Source: JBMYYE01 sp049609065 (GTDB lineage Bacteria; Pseudomonadota; Alphaproteobacteria; Rhodobacterales; Rhodobacteraceae). From it: 21,049 nucleotides of DNA. The stretch spans positions 1 to 21,049 of the forward strand of contig JBMYYE010000034.1 in the NCBI GenBank assembly GCA_049609065.1, written 5' to 3'. Below are positions 7,039-14,835 of the stretch, in pieces (position 1 is the first letter of the stretch; each line of letters opens with the position of its first letter). The position numbers and the translations under genes are program-made. Under the pieces are notes generated by a model. It was not told the DNA's origin and made no database searches. It saw only the letters and a program-made list of their open reading frames with translations.

Positions 7039-8072
7039 AATTCCTTGATCTTGCCAAAGTATATATTCGGTCTGGCGCAGGCGGCGGTGGGTGCGTGAGT
7101 TTCCGGCGTGAAAAATACATCGAATATGGTGGTCCAAATGGCGGCGATGGTGGCCGTGGGGGCGATGTGGTGATTGAAGTGGTCGAAGGCCTCAACACGC
7201 TCATTGATTTCCGCTATCAACAACACTTCTTTGCCAAAAACGGCCAGCCGGGCATGGGCCAAGGCCGCACAGGTGCCGATGGCGATACGGTTGTGCTTCG
7301 GGTGCCTGCGGGCACGCAAGTCATGGATGAGGATCAAGAAACGGTTCTCAAAGACATGAGCGAAATTGGCGAACGCTACGTGATTGCCCGTGGTGGCAAT
7401 GGCGGTTTTGGCAATCTGCACTTTAAATCTTCCACAAACCAAGCCCCACGACGCGCCAATCCGGGCCAAGAGGGCATTGAGCGCACGATCTGGTTGCGTT
7501 TGAAGCTCATCGCGGATGTTGGGCTTTTGGGCATGCCAAATGCGGGAAAATCCACGTTTTTGAGCGTCACCTCAAATGCGCGGCCAAAAATTGCGGATTA
7601 TCCATTCACCACATTGCACCCGAATTTGGGTGTTGTCGGGGTGGATAACGTAGAATTTGTTGTAGCGGATATTCCGGGCCTTATCCAAGGCGCATCCGAA
7701 GGACGTGGCATTGGCGATCGGTTCTTGGGGCATGTGGAACGCTGTGCGGTTTTGCTCCATCTGGTGGATGGCACATCTGAGGATGTGGTCGAAGACTATA
7801 AAACCATCATCGGCGAACTCGAAGCGTATGGCGGACCGCTTGCTGACAAACCACGGATCACAGTTTTGAATAAAACGGATGCGCTCGAAGATGATGAACG
7901 GGCGGAAAAATTTAAAGCCCTTAAGAAAGCAGCAGTCGGTCAGGTGTTTGAAATGTCTGGCGTTTCACGCGCTGGCGTGGTGGATGTTTTACGCGCGTTA
8001 CGCAGTGAAATTGATAGCAACCGTCTTCGCGAAAGCACCGCCGAAGAGGAAGACGTATCATGGCAACCTTAA
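7035..8072 (+). CDS. obgE: GTPase ObgE/CgtA
   Basis: Essential GTPase that binds the 50S subunit and acts in ribosome assembly and stress response. 345 residues. The N-terminal glycine-rich Obg fold (about 1-158) is followed by the G domain with all motifs: G1 GMPNAGKS (166-173), G2 YPFTTL (189-194), G3 DIPG (212-215), G4 NKTD (279-282), G5 SGVS (307-310). The tail is short and acidic (ESTAEEEDVSW), without a long C-terminal OCT domain, as in other Rhodobacterales. It overlaps the upstream GNAT by 4 bases and proB by 13 bases, so expression is probably coupled to both. The rplU-rpmA-obgE linkage is conserved across bacteria. Confidence 0.97.
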   Translation: MKFLDLAKVYIRSGAGGGGCVSFRREKYIEYGGPNGGDGGRGGDVVIEVVEGLNTLIDFRYQQHFFAKNGQPGMGQGRTGADGDTVVLRVPAGTQVMDEDQETVLKDMSEIGERYVIARGGNGGFGNLHFKSSTNQAPRRANPGQEGIERTIWLRLKLIADVGLLGMPNAGKSTFLSVTSNARPKIADYPFTTLHPNLGVVGVDNVEFVVADIPGLIQGASEGRGIGDRFLGHVERCAVLLHLVDGTSEDVVEDYKTIIGELEAYGGPLADKPRITVLNKTDALEDDERAEKFKALKKAAVGQVFEMSGVSRAGVVDVLRALRSEIDSNRLRESTAEEEDVSWQP

Positions 8073-9166
8073 AGGACGCCAAACGCCTTGTCGTTAAAAT
8101 CGGCTCGGCCTTGCTTGTGGATGCGGCGACGGGGCGGCTGAAATCTGCCTGGCTACATTGCTTGGCCGAAGATGTGGCCGCGCTCAAAGCACAAGGCACG
8201 GATGTTGTCATCGTATCGTCAGGCTCAATTGCGCTTGGGCGGCAGATTTTGGACTTACCAAAGGGGGCGTTGTCCCTTGAACAGGCCCAAGCGGCCGCAG
8301 CCGTTGGCCAAATTCGCCTCGCACGGGCGTATCAAGAGGCATTGGGCCCCCATAATATCACCACGGCACAGGTGTTGTTGACCCTCGAAGACAGCGCCAA
8401 TCGCCGGCGGTACCTAAATTCGCGCGCCACATTTGAGGCGCTCTTGTCCTTAGGGGCGGTGCCGATTGTGAATGAAAACGACACCGTGGCCACCGATGAA
8501 ATTCGGTTTGGCGACAATGATCGATTGGCGGCACAAATTGCTGCGACATCTGGGGCGGATCAGCTGGTTCTATTATCTGATGTGGATGGGCTTTATACGG
8601 CGAACCCTGTGACCAATTCGGATGCCACACATATTCCCTATGTTCATGAAATTACAGCAAAAATTGAGGCAATGGCGGGTGATCCGGTGTCTGGCCTATC
8701 AAAAGGCGGCATGAAAACCAAGCTGATGGCCGCCAAAACGGCAACCCATGCGGGCTGTGCCATGGCGATTGCTGATGGCCGTGGGCTTAGACCGCTACAC
8801 GCGTTGGAAACTGGGGCTAAGGCCACATGGTTTCTGGCGGACACGGACCCAAGAGCGGCACGCAAACGTTGGATTGGCTCTATGAAGCCCCAAGGGGCCG
8901 TGATCATTGACGATGGTGCAATTCATGCGCTGAAATCGGGAAAATCTCTCCTTCCTGCGGGCGCGACGCAGATTATCGGTGATTTTGGCCGCGGCGAGCC
9001 GGTGGAAATCAAATCTGAAACGGATGAGGTGATCGGGCAGGGGCTTATGGCCTACACGTCGGATGAGGCGCGGTTGATTATGGGGCATCAGTCCTGTGAT
9101 ATTCCTGACATTTTGAATGCGCCGGGGCGGGCTGCCATGATCCACCGCGATGATATGGTAGCCTAA
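8060..9166 (+). CDS. proB: Glutamate 5-kinase
   Basis: First step of proline synthesis: phosphorylates glutamate to gamma-glutamyl phosphate. 368 residues (E. coli 367). The amino acid kinase domain (about 1-255) shows VVKIGSALLV, SSGSIALG, NENDTV, FGDNDRLAA, LSDVDGLYT and GGMKTKL. A C-terminal PUA domain (about 275-355, KPQGAVIIDDGAIHALKSG onward) is present. The start overlaps the end of obgE by 13 bases; the GAGGAAGA just upstream of the ATG serves as ribosome binding site. proA follows after 35 bases. In E. coli ProB is feedback-inhibited by proline; the same is likely here. Confidence 0.97.
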   Translation: MATLKDAKRLVVKIGSALLVDAATGRLKSAWLHCLAEDVAALKAQGTDVVIVSSGSIALGRQILDLPKGALSLEQAQAAAAVGQIRLARAYQEALGPHNITTAQVLLTLEDSANRRRYLNSRATFEALLSLGAVPIVNENDTVATDEIRFGDNDRLAAQIAATSGADQLVLLSDVDGLYTANPVTNSDATHIPYVHEITAKIEAMAGDPVSGLSKGGMKTKLMAAKTATHAGCAMAIADGRGLRPLHALETGAKATWFLADTDPRAARKRWIGSMKPQGAVIIDDGAIHALKSGKSLLPAGATQIIGDFGRGEPVEIKSETDEVIGQGLMAYTSDEARLIMGHQSCDIPDILNAPGRAAMIHRDDMVA

Positions 9167-9201
9167 AAAAGCCCAAATTCAGAAAAGTAGCGAGACAAAG
9201 A

Positions 9202-10443
9202 ATGACACTTCAAGACGATATGAAAAACCTAGGGGACCGCGCCAAAGCCGCGTCCCGTGTGTTGGCATTTGCAACAAGCGCGGCCAAGGAAAAGGCCCTC
9301 CGCGAAGCGGCAAAGGCCGTTTGGGACATGCGCGCAGAGATCATCAAAGCCAACCAAGACGATATGGAATTTGGCCGGGCAAAGGGCCTTTCTGATGCGA
9401 TGATGGACCGTTTGATGCTGGATGAACCCCGCATCCAAGGTATCGTTGACGGGCTCAATGCTGTTGCGGGTCAGGTGGATCCCGTGGGGGCTGTGTTGTC
9501 GGAATGGGACCGCCCAACGGGGCTTCATATCAAACGCGTGCGCACGCCTTTGGGGGTGATCGGCGTGATTTATGAAAGCCGCCCAAATGTGACGGCGGAT
9601 GCTGGTGCGCTTTGTCTAAAAGCAGGGAATGCTGTGATTTTGCGCGGTGGATCGGAGAGTTTTCACAGCTCCAGCGCCATTCACAAAGCGCTGCAAAAAG
9701 GGCTAATGGCTGCGGATTTGCCAATCGATGCCGTGCAGCTCGTCCCGACGCGTGATCGTGCCGCGGTGCAAGAAATGCTCACGATGGTGGATCACATTGA
9801 TGTCATCGTGCCGCGCGGTGGCAAAGGGCTTGTCGGTTTGGTACAACGCGAAGCGCGGGTTCCTGTTTTTGCCCATCTCGAAGGCATCTGTCACGTTTAT
9901 ATCGATGCGGCTGCGGATGCGAAAAAAACCCATGCGGTGGTGCTGAATGCCAAAACACGGCGCACAGGGATTTGCGGATCGGCGGAATGTTTGCTTATTC
10001 ACAAAGATGCGGTGGCGTTAGGGCAGGCGGTCATCAATGATCTGATGGAAGCGGGTGTCGAAGTGCGCGCAGGCGCAGGGCTATCAGGATCTCTTGTTGC
10101 TGGTGATGACGATTTTGGCAAAGAATACCTCGATATGATTATCGCGGCCAAGATCGTTGATGATATTGATGGGGCCATTGCCCATATTGGTGAATTTGGT
10201 TCCAATCATACAGATGCGATCATGACCGAAGATGATGCGGCCGCGGCAAAGTTTTTTGCCCGTGTAGACAGCGCGATTTTGATGCGCAATGCCTCCACCC
10301 AATTTGCCGATGGTGGTGAATTTGGCATGGGGGCGGAAATTGGTATCGCAACTGGAAAAATGCACGCGCGGGGCCCTGTTGGTGCAGAGCAGCTCACAAG
10401 TTTTAAATATCTTGTTGAAGGCGACGGCACAGTTCGCGCATAA
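9202..10443 (+). CDS. proA: Glutamate-5-semialdehyde dehydrogenase (gamma-glutamyl phosphate reductase)
   Basis: Second step of proline synthesis: NADPH-dependent reduction of gamma-glutamyl phosphate to glutamate semialdehyde. 413 residues, normal for the family. Aldehyde dehydrogenase fold with YESRPNVTADAGALCLKAGNAVILRGG (two segments, about 124-150), VIVPRGGKGL (201-210) and the catalytic Cys258 in RRTGICGSAE. The family's C-terminal FKYxVxGDG signature appears as FKYLVEGDG. It forms the end of the plus-strand run from 5961. No terminator hairpin is visible in the 11 bases before the convergent phosphotransferase gene. Confidence 0.97.
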   Translation: MTLQDDMKNLGDRAKAASRVLAFATSAAKEKALREAAKAVWDMRAEIIKANQDDMEFGRAKGLSDAMMDRLMLDEPRIQGIVDGLNAVAGQVDPVGAVLSEWDRPTGLHIKRVRTPLGVIGVIYESRPNVTADAGALCLKAGNAVILRGGSESFHSSSAIHKALQKGLMAADLPIDAVQLVPTRDRAAVQEMLTMVDHIDVIVPRGGKGLVGLVQREARVPVFAHLEGICHVYIDAAADAKKTHAVVLNAKTRRTGICGSAECLLIHKDAVALGQAVINDLMEAGVEVRAGAGLSGSLVAGDDDFGKEYLDMIIAAKIVDDIDGAIAHIGEFGSNHTDAIMTEDDAAAAKFFARVDSAILMRNASTQFADGGEFGMGAEIGIATGKMHARGPVGAEQLTSFKYLVEGDGTVRA

Positions 10444-10454
10444 AGCCGCTTCTT

Positions 10455-11060
10455 TTAGGTGAGTGTGATGTGAATTTCGTTATCGGTTGGACGCATGGAA
10501 ATGCGCCGGCCGGTGTCTTTGAGCAAAGATGGCAGCAAGGCAAATTGCAGTGTTGCGGGTTTAATGTTTTCGTATTCATCTGTGCGATTGAGATTGGCCC
10601 AGAGGGTTGGATTGATCTGTAGGCGGTCGCTTGTTGCGGTGATATCCCAGCCATCTTTTGTGTGGGTGATTGCGGTTTTCCCACCCCAAGGCAGCCCGGT
10701 TTCCAAACAAAGAAGCGTTAGAAATAAGAGCTTCGCATCCATACGGTGGGTGTCACCATCCCCTGTCAATTCATAGCTTTGCTTGCCAGTGGCTGTGATG
10801 TCTGTGAGGACGGAGCGCAATTCTTGTAAGGCGATGCGTTGATCCGTTAAGGATTGACCAAAGGCAATACGAAAAAAACGGATGCGGGCATTTGCGTGTT
10901 GAACACTTTGAGTGATGAGATCCACTTCTGGTCCCAAGTTTTCACCACTCATCTGCATGAGCTCAACCCCATTGGCGATTGCGCCGAGGGGGCTTATAAG
11001 ATCGTGACAGATACGCGATCCGAGCATCGATGAAAAATAGTCTGTATCGTGATTTTGCAT
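10455..11060 (-). CDS. chpT: Histidine phosphotransferase ChpT-like
   Basis: Phosphorelay protein that in Caulobacter passes phosphate from CckA to CtrA and CpdR; in roseobacters the CtrA pathway mainly controls motility, gene transfer agents and related traits. The phosphorylated His19 sits in ICHDLISPLGAIANGVELM, a helix typical of ChpT; the C-terminal part is a degenerate ATPase-like domain. I chose the ATG at 11060 (201 residues), with GGGGA about 8 bases upstream. A GTG at 11084 would add 8 residues but would overlap the divergent gene's start. It is convergent with proA and head-to-head with the DUF3553 gene, with only 13 bases between ATGs. Confidence 0.85.
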   Translation of the reverse strand: MQNHDTDYFSSMLGSRICHDLISPLGAIANGVELMQMSGENLGPEVDLITQSVQHANARIRFFRIAFGQSLTDQRIALQELRSVLTDITATGKQSYELTGDGDTHRMDAKLLFLTLLCLETGLPWGGKTAITHTKDGWDITATSDRLQINPTLWANLNRTDEYENIKPATLQFALLPSLLKDTGRRISMRPTDNEIHITLT

Positions 11061-11073
11061 AGAAAGGTCCCCA

Positions 11074-11262
11074 ATGATCGACACACCACATCCAATCAGT
11101 TTGTATCAGCCCGGAATGCGGGTGCGCCACCCAAGCCAGCCGGATTGGGGCATAGGGCAAGTGCAATCGAGCATAAACGGTACCGTCACGGTGAATTTCA
11201 CCGAACAAGGTAAACAAGTTATTAAGGAATCCGAGATCCCTTTGGAAATCGTATTTGAGTAA
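11074..11262 (+). CDS. DUF3553 family small protein
   Basis: Small protein of 62 residues matching the DUF3553 pattern: PGMRVRHPSQPDWGIGQVQS, then GTVTVNFTEQGKQVI. This looks like a small beta-barrel of the kind seen near the C-terminus of some UvrD/PcrA helicases and CarD-like proteins (PDWGIGQV resembles their xxWGxGxV core). A nucleic-acid or polymerase contact is therefore conceivable, but no function is established. AAAGG lies about 8 bases upstream of ATG. It is divergent from chpT and upstream of olsB, separated from it by 204 bases. Confidence 0.8.
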   Translation: MIDTPHPISLYQPGMRVRHPSQPDWGIGQVQSSINGTVTVNFTEQGKQVIKESEIPLEIVFE

Positions 11263-11466
11263 GGATAACAAGAGCCCGCGGTCTTTGCCATGCCCAATGG
11301 GGTGAATTTCAAGTAATACCGGTTGAAACTTGGCGCAAGGATCAGGGCTTGACGTTGCGTGTTTACTTGCAAAGCGTAGGGGCAATCCGTAGAATGCCTC
11401 AATAATGTGTATGAAGGCGAGAGACCTTTGAAAACGCAGTTAATAGTTTGGGGTATACCGAGATAA

Positions 11467-12258
11467 ATGAGCCGTTCTGACGAAAGTTTATTTGAAGTTC
11501 GCTTGGCCGAAAATGACGCTGAACTCCGCGCATCCCAACGTTTGCGGTATGAAATCTTCGTTGATGAGCTTGGCGGTGGCGGTGATTTGGTGGATCATGA
11601 TGCGCGCTTGGAAAAAGACCGCTTTGATCCGTATTTCGATCATTTGATTTTGCTGGATAAGCGGCTCGATCCTGATGGGCAGGATGGGCTTGGTCAAGTG
11701 ATTGGTGTTTACCGCGTATTGCGGGGGGAAAAAGCCGCCGAAATCGGGCAGTTTTATTCCGAAAATGAATATGATCTCAGCAAATTGAAATCCTCAGGCC
11801 GCCGTTTGTTGGAATTGGGCCGCTCTTGTGTGCATCCCGACTATCGTGGCGGTACAGCGATGTTTTATTTGTGGAACGGGCTTGGTGACTATGTGGTTGA
11901 CCATGGAATTGAGGTTCTTTTTGGCGTGGCGAGCTTCCATGGAACCGATGTAACGGCGCTCAAACTTCCTTTGTCACATCTCTATCACAACCACCTCGCA
12001 CCAGAGGAATTACGCGTCGTGGCGAAAGGCGAAGACGCGGCAGAAATGAACTTGATGCCAAAAGAGGATATCACACGTTCAGAAGCCGCACGTGCGCTCC
12101 CGAGTTTGATCAAAGCCTATCTCCGATTGGGCGGGTTTGTTGGGGATGGGGCGTTTATCGACCATGAATTTAACACAACGGATGTCTGCGTCTTGATGGA
12201 TACAGAACAGCTTACGGAAAAGCAGCGTTCGCTTTATACAAAGGGGCGGCGCGCATGA
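11467..12258 (+). CDS. olsB: Ornithine-acyl[ACP] N-acyltransferase
   Basis: First step of ornithine lipid synthesis: transfers a 3-hydroxyacyl chain from ACP to ornithine to give lyso-ornithine lipid. 263 residues. GNAT-like fold of the OlsB/autoinducer-synthase type, seen as RLRYEIFVDELGGG near residue 26 and LLELGRSCVHPDYRGGTAMFYLW (about 115-138), the part that binds acyl-ACP or CoA. These proteins are often mislabelled hemolysin. ATG at 11467 has only a weak GAGA ribosome binding site. It overlaps olsA by 4 bases (ATGA), the standard olsB-olsA pairing. The 204 bases upstream hold a TTGACG (11349-11354) but no convincing -10. Confidence 0.88.
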   Translation: MSRSDESLFEVRLAENDAELRASQRLRYEIFVDELGGGGDLVDHDARLEKDRFDPYFDHLILLDKRLDPDGQDGLGQVIGVYRVLRGEKAAEIGQFYSENEYDLSKLKSSGRRLLELGRSCVHPDYRGGTAMFYLWNGLGDYVVDHGIEVLFGVASFHGTDVTALKLPLSHLYHNHLAPEELRVVAKGEDAAEMNLMPKEDITRSEAARALPSLIKAYLRLGGFVGDGAFIDHEFNTTDVCVLMDTEQLTEKQRSLYTKGRRA

Positions 12259-13154
12259 CCACGGGGCTGAATGATGTGAATGAAAGCCGCAACCGTGATC
12301 ATGAAACCATTGTGCCTGGCCATGTGTGGAATCGAACCGTTTTCCCCGAACAAGATATAATCCCGTGGTGGGGATATGTTGTCTCAGCACTTCGCGGCAT
12401 CACATTGATTTTGTTTATTTTCATTGGCTGGTGTGTGTTTTTGCCGGCCCGTGGAATTGAATGGATGATCTTTGGTTTGAAACGCCCTTTCACACCGTAT
12501 ATCGGCCAATTTGTGAGCCGCATGCATTTCTTTTTCATCGGCATGGGGTACCATGTGCAAGGCAAACCCATGGCCCATCCGGGGGCTGTGGTGGCAAATC
12601 ATGTCTCATGGCAAGATGTGCTCATTGTGTTTGCGGGCATTCGCGTGTTTTTCGCGTCCAAGGCCGAAGTGCGCAACTGGCCATTAATTGGCTGGCTGAC
12701 GCGGCCACTTGGTACGCTTTATATCGAACGCAATCGCCGCAAAGCCAAGGAACAAGAGGTGCTCTTTGAACGTCGCTTGAAAATGGGACATCGTTTGTGT
12801 TTCTTCCCCGAAGGCACGTCAACCGATGGCACTTTGGTGGTGAGCTTCAAACCAACCTTATTTGCGGCCCTTTTTTCTGAGGGGCTCAAAGATGTGTGTT
12901 GGGTTCAACCCGTGAGCCTCATTTACCACGCGCCCAAAGGCAAAATGGTGCATTTTTACGGCTGGTGGGGGGATATGGGTTTTGGTGAACATATTGTGAA
13001 GATATTTTCACCTGTCCCACAAGGACGCGTTGAAGTCATCTATCATGAGCCTGTCAAAGTTGCCGATTTCACGGATCGAAAGGCGCTTGCGCTTCATTGC
13101 GAAACCACCATTCGAGCGAGCTTTGAACGCGATTTAAGTGTCGATTTTTCTTAA
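12255..13154 (+). CDS. olsA: Lyso-ornithine lipid O-acyltransferase
   Basis: Second step of ornithine lipid synthesis: acylates the hydroxyl of lyso-ornithine lipid. 299 residues of the PlsC family. A membrane segment lies near residues 42-64. The HxxxxD catalytic motif is NHVSWQD (His116, Asp121), and the acceptor-binding motif is FFPEGTSTDG (183-192). Family members can also act as 1-acylglycerol-3-phosphate acyltransferases, as OlsA of Rhodobacter is known to do. Translational coupling with olsB makes the ornithine lipid role likely. It acts at the inner face of the cytoplasmic membrane. The gene ends 7 bases from the convergent ThiE-like gene. Confidence 0.9.
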   Translation: MTTGLNDVNESRNRDHETIVPGHVWNRTVFPEQDIIPWWGYVVSALRGITLILFIFIGWCVFLPARGIEWMIFGLKRPFTPYIGQFVSRMHFFFIGMGYHVQGKPMAHPGAVVANHVSWQDVLIVFAGIRVFFASKAEVRNWPLIGWLTRPLGTLYIERNRRKAKEQEVLFERRLKMGHRLCFFPEGTSTDGTLVVSFKPTLFAALFSEGLKDVCWVQPVSLIYHAPKGKMVHFYGWWGDMGFGEHIVKIFSPVPQGRVEVIYHEPVKVADFTDRKALALHCETTIRASFERDLSVDFS

Positions 13155-13163
13155 ACGACACTT
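13136..13163. terminator. Inverted repeat at the olsA/ThiE-like convergent junction
   Basis: Perfect 8-pair inverted repeat AAGTGTCG (13136-13143) with CGACACTT (13156-13163), with a 12-base loop that holds the olsA stop codon. It overlaps the 3' ends of both convergent genes. The only T-run is in the loop and none follows the stem, so classic intrinsic termination is doubtful. Confidence 0.4.
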
Positions 13164-13782
13164 ATCCCATCAGGGCAATAAGGGCACCTAGGCGGGCATT
13201 TGGGTCCTCTGCGGTCCAAATTTCATCACCAATGGCAAAGAAATCCGTCACGGGCGCGATAGATTTGACGGTGTCATCATCAAGCGCACCTTCTGCGACG
13301 ACTGGAACTTCAATCATCTCAATCCACCAGCGAAAGAGATCAGGACCTGCTTGGGTGCCGTCACCTAAATTGGACGTGCCAACTGGCCCAAAGACAACAT
13401 AGTCGGCCCCAGCTTCGCCGGCGCTCATGCCGTCATGCTTTGAGGTGCCACAATGGGCGCCGATGATGGCATCTGCTCCTAGCTCCTTACGAAGATCACG
13501 TAATCCACGCGGATCAGCCGCCAAGTGAACCCCATCAAGCCCATGCCGCTGCGCAAGCATGATATGATCGGTCATGACAACTGCGATGTCACGGGCGTGA
13601 CATGTTTCGCGAATGGCATCTGCCGCACGCCCAAGGGTGGATTCGTCCGTTGTGGCCATTTGCACGCGCACACAGGCAATTTCATGACTGTCGAGGATCG
13701 TTTTTAGGGTCGGAATGAATGTTTCCAAGTCAAATTCAGACGGGGTCACAAGATAGATTTGTGGGCGTTCGAGCTCAGTCAT
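13162..13782 (-). CDS. Thiamine phosphate synthase-like (ThiE/TenI superfamily) protein
   Basis: TIM-barrel protein of 206 residues. ThiE-like stretches are MTDHIMLAQRHGLDGVHLAAD, GAHCGTSKHDGMSAGEAGADYVVFGPV and the final strand VPVVAEGALDD. ThiE joins HMP pyrophosphate and HET phosphate to thiamine phosphate. Two usual signatures are altered: the early QLR-K segment that helps bind pyrophosphate reads VRVQMATTDE, and the PVVAIGGI phosphate-binding loop reads PVVAEGAL. It may therefore have another substrate or role, and I give no gene symbol. AAGGACC lies upstream of the ATG. No other thiamine genes are nearby. Confidence 0.75.
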   Translation of the reverse strand: MTELERPQIYLVTPSEFDLETFIPTLKTILDSHEIACVRVQMATTDESTLGRAADAIRETCHARDIAVVMTDHIMLAQRHGLDGVHLAADPRGLRDLRKELGADAIIGAHCGTSKHDGMSAGEAGADYVVFGPVGTSNLGDGTQAGPDLFRWWIEMIEVPVVAEGALDDDTVKSIAPVTDFFAIGDEIWTAEDPNARLGALIALMG

Positions 13783-13826
13783 ATGTCATGGTCCTTCTGG
13801 CTGATGCCGTATGGGCGTTTGGCCTC

Positions 13827-13985
13827 CTATAACGGGCCTGAACATATGGGGCAAGCTTTCGGGTCGCGCTTCGCGTGCATTTTTACATATTCGAGGTCTG
13901 CAAATGATGGGATGCCCTTTGCACGCCCCTTGTTTTCATATGCGCAAACGCGTATGAGGCGGCAACAAATATGAGGAAATCCCAT
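13827..13985 (-). CDS. Possible tiny Cys-containing protein (uncertain)
   Basis: Open frame of 52 codons upstream of the ThiE-like gene, ending in FADLEYVKMHAKRDPKACP then ICSGPL and a TAG. The last 30 residues look protein-like (amphipathic, charged, single CPIC knuckle), unlike the N-terminal part. The only in-frame ATG (13985) overlaps the trmJ start on the other strand through a shared CATG. Another ATG at 13939-13937 lies one base out of frame and would join this frame if one A were added to the A-run after it. So this could be a very small gene with a wrong start, a frameshifted remnant, or chance. I do not recognise a family. Confidence 0.25.
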   Translation of the reverse strand: MGFPHICCRLIRVCAYENKGRAKGIPSFADLEYVKMHAKRDPKACPICSGPL

Positions 13986-14757
13986 GACCACACGCCCCGC
14001 CAAAGCGATGGCCAAACGCAACACAGATCCGCAACCCGCCATTGTGTTGGTGCGCCCGCAAATGGGGGAAAATATCGGATCGGCTGCGCGGGCAATGTAT
14101 AATTTTGGGCTCGATCATATGCGGGTGGTTGCACCGCGTGATGGCTGGCCAAATGAACGTGCGGTGGCCACGGCCTCTGGGGCGGGGCGTTTGTTGGACG
14201 AAGCTGCATTACATGACGATTTGCCATCGGCGCTCGCGGATTGTCACTACGTTTTTGCCACAACGGCGCGGCTGCGTGGATTGACAAAACCTGTGCTCAG
14301 CCCAGAACGGGCCATGGAAAAAACCCGCGCGCTTTTGGCGGAGGGAAAACGCGTTGCAATCCTTTACGGCCCAGAACGCGCAGGGCTTGAAAACGAAGAT
14401 ATCGCGCGCGCCGATGCGATCATTACATTTCCGGTCAATCCTGAATTTGCATCGCTCAATCTTGCGCAATCGGTGCTTTTAAACGCCTATGAATGGCGCC
14501 GTCAGACCGAAACAGTGACCCATGAAGTGATGGAAATGGCCAAAACAGATTTCGCCACAGGCGAAGATGTTGAAAAACTTGGCGATCATTTCGAAGAGCG
14601 CCTTGAAGAAGCGGGCTTTTTCTTTCCTGAAGCCAAAGCCGAAAACATGAAGCTCAACCTGCGCAATATGTTTTCGCGTTTGCCGCTCACACGGGCGGAT
14701 GTGCAACTCTTCCATGGGGTTTTACGACAAATGGTGCGCTGGAAAACGCGCGGCTAA
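13984..14757 (+). CDS. trmJ: tRNA (cytidine/uridine-32-2'-O-)-methyltransferase TrmJ
   Basis: SPOUT-class (TrmH family, group 1) enzyme that 2'-O-methylates nucleotide 32 in the anticodon loop of certain tRNAs using S-adenosylmethionine. 257 residues. Motif 1 is GENIGSAARAMYNFG (28-42), motif 2 LYGPERAGLENEDI, and motif 3 FASLNLAQSVLLNAYEWRR, which together form the trefoil knot. The C-terminal part is a helical region used for dimerisation or tRNA contact. ATG at 13984 has an ATGAGGAAAT ribosome binding site; a second ATG at 14008 is less likely. In many roseobacters the product is simply called RNA methyltransferase. Confidence 0.9.
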   Translation: MTTRPAKAMAKRNTDPQPAIVLVRPQMGENIGSAARAMYNFGLDHMRVVAPRDGWPNERAVATASGAGRLLDEAALHDDLPSALADCHYVFATTARLRGLTKPVLSPERAMEKTRALLAEGKRVAILYGPERAGLENEDIARADAIITFPVNPEFASLNLAQSVLLNAYEWRRQTETVTHEVMEMAKTDFATGEDVEKLGDHFEERLEEAGFFFPEAKAENMKLNLRNMFSRLPLTRADVQLFHGVLRQMVRWKTRG

Positions 14758-14784
14758 ACCACGCGGCAACGGGCATTTGCCCTT

Positions 14785-14806
14785 GAAAGAGGCGTCTTTC
14801 GCTTTT
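14785..14806 (+). terminator. Weak hairpin downstream of trmJ
   Basis: GAAAGA (14785-14790), loop GGCG, TCTTTC (14795-14800), followed by GCTTTTAG. A shorter GGGC-ATTT-GCCC hairpin (14771-14782) precedes it. Together they may partly stop transcription between trmJ and ctaA; the short stem and weak T-run make this tentative. Confidence 0.35.
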
Positions 14807-14835
14807 AGCGTATGAGAAAGATAAAAGGACCCGTC

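Noticed and set aside
13759..13974. 71-codon plus-strand open frame between the ThiE-like gene and trmJ
   Set aside because: It overlaps the start of the ThiE-like gene on the other strand, has no good ribosome binding site and looks like no known protein.
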